This document shows, piece by piece, positions 4,497-7,335 of a DNA stretch of 7,335 nucleotides; positions within the stretch are counted from its first letter, which is position 1, and every line of letters starts with the position of its first letter. Both the position numbers and the translations under genes were made by a program. The stretch lies in the NCBI GenBank assembly GCA_004552615.1, contig SFNZ01000087.1, positions 1 through 7,335 of the forward strand, given 5' to 3'. Origin of the DNA: Bacteroidales bacterium (lineage in GTDB: Bacteria; Bacteroidota; Bacteroidia; Bacteroidales; UBA932). The notes under the pieces were generated by a model that made no database searches, was not told where the DNA came from, and worked only from the letters and a program-made list of their open reading frames with translations.

Positions 4497-5537
4497 ATGA
4501 AACATTCAATCGAGTTATTCGATCAGCAAATGAAATGGTTCGAGAGCATGGAAACGCTTGAGCAGCTCCCGGACGAGGAAAAGATCGGAAAGTACCGGGA
4601 CGAGTTGCGGAAGGTGGAGAGGAGCATACTCCGCCTGACGGGAGACCCGTTGGGGTTCTCCTCAAAGAGATGGGAGAAGAACGAGAAGGCCGCGGAGAAG
4701 GTCGAGGACCTGCTTAGAAGGAGGTATCATCTTCTCTCAAAGATGTTCGAGATTCATTGCTCCGAAGCCGAGGTCAGGAGGATGGAGATTGTGAATGATA
4801 ATCTCTACTCCCTCACGCGCGACCTGTTTTCAAGGACCGGAAAAATGTACCGGTACATCCTAGACCTTCCTGCGGATCCAAAGGATGATGACCTTACCGT
4901 AGAAGGAACGCTGAAGTACTGGGGAGACTCGGCGCAGGACGTTCTGCACCTGGAGGACGATGAGTTCTACGGTTCCGACTTCACGAGGATGATCCTTGTC
5001 AACGCCACCCTCCAGAGGGATGTCAAGGGAGATCTGGAAATCATCTCCTGCCGTCCATTTTGGCACCCAGGCTGCGGACACAAGTCCTCGATGAGTGACG
5101 CCGAGCTCGATATCGACAATCATCTCGACGACGGCACGACATGGGCGGAAAGCTGGCTGAGGCATCCTAAGCTCGATCATATATGCATGTGCTACGCGAC
5201 TCACGCAGTCGTGACTCATCAGGACTACCCTGTCCCGGACCTTCTGAGGATGAACACCTTCGAGGTAAAGGTGGACGTGACCGTGCAGCAGATAAGCGAG
5301 CAGGACGGGACGCGCCTCTTCTGGTGGAAGGACTGTTCCGAGCAGGAGTTCGTGGACAAGTTCATGCACGAGGCACAGAGCCGCCCTTCAGGAGAGAGCC
5401 TCGGGGAGTTCGTCTGGAGGAGGGGTATTGAATATTTTGAGCTTCAGCCTGATATCATCTCCCGGCTTCCGGACTGCCGCAAGGACGACACCTTGGCGGA
5501 GGACTTCCTGAAGGAGGTCAGGAATATATACAATTGA
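4497..5537 (+). CDS. Unknown 346-residue protein with N-terminal coiled coil
   Basis: I do not recognise this protein. Residues about 1-115 are charged and strongly helical, probably coiled coil (DEEKIGKYRDELRKVERSIL, KAAEKVEDLLRRRY). Residues about 155-265 look like a globular alpha/beta domain rich in possible metal or catalytic ligands: FWHPGCGH (188-195), DIDNHLDD (205-212), HICMCYATHAVVTHQ (228-242) and a regular strand pattern in FEVKVDVTVQQI. The acidic C-terminal part is helical and ends in FLKEVRNIYN. There is no signal peptide or membrane helix, so it is cytoplasmic. The start follows a perfect -7 box by 20 bp. It is monocistronic, with a stem-loop after the stop. It shares promoter sequence with the FtsK-like ATPase gene and an intergenic region with the micro-operon, so it is likely expressed with them. 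Confidence 0.8.
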   Translation: MKHSIELFDQQMKWFESMETLEQLPDEEKIGKYRDELRKVERSILRLTGDPLGFSSKRWEKNEKAAEKVEDLLRRRYHLLSKMFEIHCSEAEVRRMEIVNDNLYSLTRDLFSRTGKMYRYILDLPADPKDDDLTVEGTLKYWGDSAQDVLHLEDDEFYGSDFTRMILVNATLQRDVKGDLEIISCRPFWHPGCGHKSSMSDAELDIDNHLDDGTTWAESWLRHPKLDHICMCYATHAVVTHQDYPVPDLLRMNTFEVKVDVTVQQISEQDGTRLFWWKDCSEQEFVDKFMHEAQSRPSGESLGEFVWRRGIEYFELQPDIISRLPDCRKDDTLAEDFLKEVRNIYN

Positions 5538-5560
5538 AGATCTAGAGCTAATAGATATTG

Positions 5561-5601
5561 AAACTACGTGGCTACCCTACTGATAGGCATCCACGTAGTT
5601 T
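5561..5601 (+). terminator. Perfect 11-bp stem-loop, likely terminator of the 346-aa gene
   Basis: AAACTACGTGG (5561-5571) and CCACGTAGTTT (5591-5601) are perfect inverted repeats around a 19-base loop, and flanking ATATTG/TGATAT extends the pairing imperfectly. Five Ts follow the stem on the plus strand. It begins 23 bp after the stop codon at 5537. The right arm is also the last coding stretch of the DUF932 remnant on the opposite strand, so it may serve convergent transcription. Confidence 0.6.
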
Positions 5602-5756
5602 TTGATATCCCTCGGGCGTAGGAGGAAATTGTATATCGCACCCTGAAGGCCTGAACGGCGGTTGTCGTTTATGTGCCAGTCGGTATTGTGGGAAGCATAG
5701 GCCGTAACTCCATTGTACAGGTCCCACACGGTCATGCTGGCGAGATTCTCGTCCAT
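5577..5756 (-). pseudogene. 3' remnant of a DUF932 (phage/plasmid-like) gene
   Basis: The minus strand encodes about 59-66 residues ending at a TAG (5579-5577). It includes MTVWDLYNGVTAYASHNTDW, then HINDNRRSGLQGAIYNFLL and RPRDIKNYVDAYQ. This matches the C-terminal end of DUF932 proteins as I know them in Bacteroidota (W-x-x-Y-N-x-x-T, then an aromatic, charged tail). Family members are several hundred residues long; here the frame hits a stop (TAA) ten codons before the Met at 5756. Only the 3' end survives, so it is a truncated pseudogene. DUF932 genes are typical of plasmids, phages and integrated elements, so this marks past insertion or loss of such an element. Confidence 0.6.
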
Positions 5757-5859
5757 GATATTAGGGTTTCCTCTGCAATTTTAGCTATTCCCGGTGCAAT
5801 AGCTCGGCAGTCATTCGCCTAATGATATATACCCTCCGCATGACAAATTCTTTCAGCAA

Positions 5860-5972
5860 TATGAGCTGACACCAACTACTTCAAGGAGGTCATCGCGCGC
5901 TGCGCATCGATGAAGTAATCCCGCTGGATAGGGACTGCGGAAGGAAGGAAGGACAACTGCGGGGACCGCTAG
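5860..5972 (+). pseudogene. Deleted, frameshifted copy of the PLD-like gene
   Basis: This stretch is a degraded paralogue of the gene at 2754-3272. After a 1-base loss it reads DTNYFKEVIARCASMK, a stop, then SRWIGTAE; the intact gene has DTDHYNEVIARCASVK, S, then SLWIGTAD. The stop arises from TAA where the intact gene has TCA. The frame then jumps directly to GRKDNCGDR and a TAG, corresponding to the intact C-terminus GRKNYCGDP. About 130 codons in between, including the HKD active site, are missing. It cannot make an active enzyme. It shows that this PLD gene type has been duplicated or acquired twice in the island. Confidence 0.72.
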
Positions 5973-5989
5973 AGATGTATGTATAACTT

Positions 5990-7335
5990 TCACTCGCGCG
6001 ATAATTTGTACGAAGAAGCGATGAGTAGTTTCTCAAACTCTTCTTCAGGTGACCACCCCTGATAGGAAAGATAATTACCGTCCTCTGTATAATAGACCTT
6101 AGCCCGTTTGAGCTTCCCATCTGCCCACCAATCATGGTTTTGCATCTGTTCCCTATACAATTCCGGCCGTTTTCGAAGGCCACATTGCACCTCAAACTTT
6201 TTATCATCTTCAATCGCAAGCGCTAGTGCTGCAACACGTTCTTTGTCACCATAATCGTAAGATAGAGTAACCCATGATTGCTGCCAACCAAACACATCAT
6301 TACTTTCAAATTCATGTTCAATACCTTTCAGCAAGTAATAAACTTTGCATTCCGGGTATTTCTCTTTAACCTTACATAGCAATTGCTTTCTTAATACTTG
6401 ATTATTTGATAATGAATTCAATATCTGCAGATGTCCTATTATCTTCATAAAAGGCTCAACTATCTTCAGGAACCTATCTCTGGCAAAACGGAAAAGGGAA
6501 TTGCGCTGTTCTTCAGAACTTGGAAGATTATCATTAATATTACAAAAACCACAACTTGGATTAAAGAGCAGTTCATCTCCATATTTCTGATAATGATCCC
6601 ACTCCGGTTTATCCTGCTTTGCCCTGTTCAATTCAAAAGGTATATCTGCAATATTCCCGATACAATTAATCCATGAAAAGCAAACTCGATCATCGCCTGC
6701 CCATTTTTGAGGAATAATATGATCATGATCCCATGGACGGTTCTGATCTACCCATAAATCCTTTCTAGTTGGATTATAATCTGGGTATTGCTTGTTAAAA
6801 TATTTCCTTTCCGCCAGTTTCAACAAAAATGCAGATTCTGGTGTTCCATATGAAAAGAATCTTTCAAACAAATGTCCACCCGGAAATCCTGTATAGCGTT
6901 CCATTGACCACTGCGGATCAAGTACATCACCTGAAACACCAGGGAAGTTTTTAAATGAATCCACTATTGGCAAAGCCCATTCGCAACTATAACTTATGCA
7001 GTCTTGAAGCACTTCCGTAATGAATTGTTGAGTAATTGGCCCATGATTCCACATTATTTTGGAATAAAGGAAATCAATAGCCTTATCTTTATTCAAACAA
7101 GTATAGAGGAAAAAAGCTAATGCTTGTACATATTCCGGAGAAAGCTCCAGCATATTCTTTTCCTTCAAGATTGCCAGTCTAAGTAAAAGAATATAAAGAG
7201 ATGGCTTTCTGATAGCAATCTCCGTGGCGATAAGAGGATGATACTTCTCTTTCCCCTCATAACAAGTTAATAACCAAGCATTAACGCAATCTATCAGATT
7301 CTTCAGTCCATTACCATCATTTTGATATGCATCGA
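5990..7335 (-). CDS. GmrSD-like (DUF262/DUF1524 type) HNH protein, 5' end outside window
   Basis: The frame is open from the window edge to a TGA at 5992-5990, giving 447 visible residues. No start codon needs to be assumed inside: codons upstream of 7168 continue without a stop to base 7333 (for example NLIDCVNAWLLTCYEGKEKY). The catalytic-looking block is RPWDHDHIIPQKW (visible residues about 199-211) followed by WINCIGNIADIPFELNRAKQ (about 221-240). The D-H-x-H-I-x-P and N-x-x-GN...N-x-A-K pattern is that of the DUF1524 HNH nuclease of GmrSD-type proteins. The N-terminal DUF262 NTPase-like domain would then lie beyond the window. GmrSD enzymes cleave modified phage DNA, and related proteins act in several defence systems. 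The gene is visibly more AT-rich than those to its left, suggesting separate acquisition. Confidence 0.75.
   Translation of the reverse strand, partial: DAYQNDGNGLKNLIDCVNAWLLTCYEGKEKYHPLIATEIAIRKPSLYILLLRLAILKEKNMLELSPEYVQALAFFLYTCLNKDKAIDFLYSKIMWNHGPITQQFITEVLQDCISYSCEWALPIVDSFKNFPGVSGDVLDPQWSMERYTGFPGGHLFERFFSYGTPESAFLLKLAERKYFNKQYPDYNPTRKDLWVDQNRPWDHDHIIPQKWAGDDRVCFSWINCIGNIADIPFELNRAKQDKPEWDHYQKYGDELLFNPSCGFCNINDNLPSSEEQRNSLFRFARDRFLKIVEPFMKIIGHLQILNSLSNNQVLRKQLLCKVKEKYPECKVYYLLKGIEHEFESNDVFGWQQSWVTLSYDYGDKERVAALALAIEDDKKFEVQCGLRKRPELYREQMQNHDWWADGKLKRAKVYYTEDGNYLSYQGWSPEEEFEKLLIASSYKLSRE

Noticed and set aside
4860..5369. 169-residue minus-strand frame inside the 346-aa gene
   Set aside because: Antisense shadow of a promoter-equipped gene; no motif.

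Overview
The window looks like an accessory region of a Bacteroidota (probably Bacteroidales) chromosome. Several genes are preceded by the Bacteroidota -7 box TAnnTTTG (upstream of the WYL regulator, the PLD-like gene and the 346-residue gene; a near match precedes the FtsK-like gene). Purine-rich Shine-Dalgarno sites are weak or absent. The protein families (WYL/WCX regulator, short PLD-like protein, DUF932 remnant, GmrSD-like HNH protein) are common in that phylum's variable islands. There are no RNA genes, CRISPR arrays or intact insertion sequences.

Layout. 1-55 (-): 5' tip of a small basic protein running off the window. 166-762 (-): uracil-DNA-glycosylase-like protein. 777-838: a bidirectional promoter/operator. 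852-1832 (+): WYL/WCX transcription regulator. 1928-2542 (+): compact stand-alone FtsK/HerA-type motor ATPase. 2548-2618: a three-hairpin intergenic element. 2754-3272 (+): single-HKD phospholipase-D-like protein with a C-terminal cysteine cluster. 3273-3831: no intact gene; a coding remnant, a palindromic repeat and repeated ACACCTG words. 3832-4302 (-): a tight operon of three tiny genes (52 aa, a 43-aa probable membrane peptide, a 56-aa zinc ribbon). 4303-4496: control region holding a second copy of the 62-bp operator plus another promoter. 4497-5537 (+): unknown 346-aa protein. 5561-5601: perfect stem-loop. 5577-5972: gene graveyard with the 3' end of a DUF932 gene and a deleted, frameshifted copy of the PLD-like gene. 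5990-7335 (-): AT-richer GmrSD-like (DUF262/DUF1524 type) HNH protein, with its 5' end outside the window.

The most interesting signal is regulatory. A 62-bp element with an inverted repeat lies between the UDG-like gene and the WYL gene. It recurs 3.5 kb away (57 of 62 bases identical) in front of the three-small-gene operon, in the same orientation. Separately, the promoters of the FtsK-like gene and the 346-aa gene share 29 of 37 bases, including a CTGCC...CAG element. These two shared control sequences tie together five transcription units: UDG-like, WYL, small operon, motor ATPase and the 346-aa protein. My inference is that this is a WYL-controlled regulon, possibly an undescribed defence or mobile-element function, flanked by a PLD-like nuclease and a GmrSD-like restriction protein. 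The function is not proven by the sequence; the repeats are directly visible.
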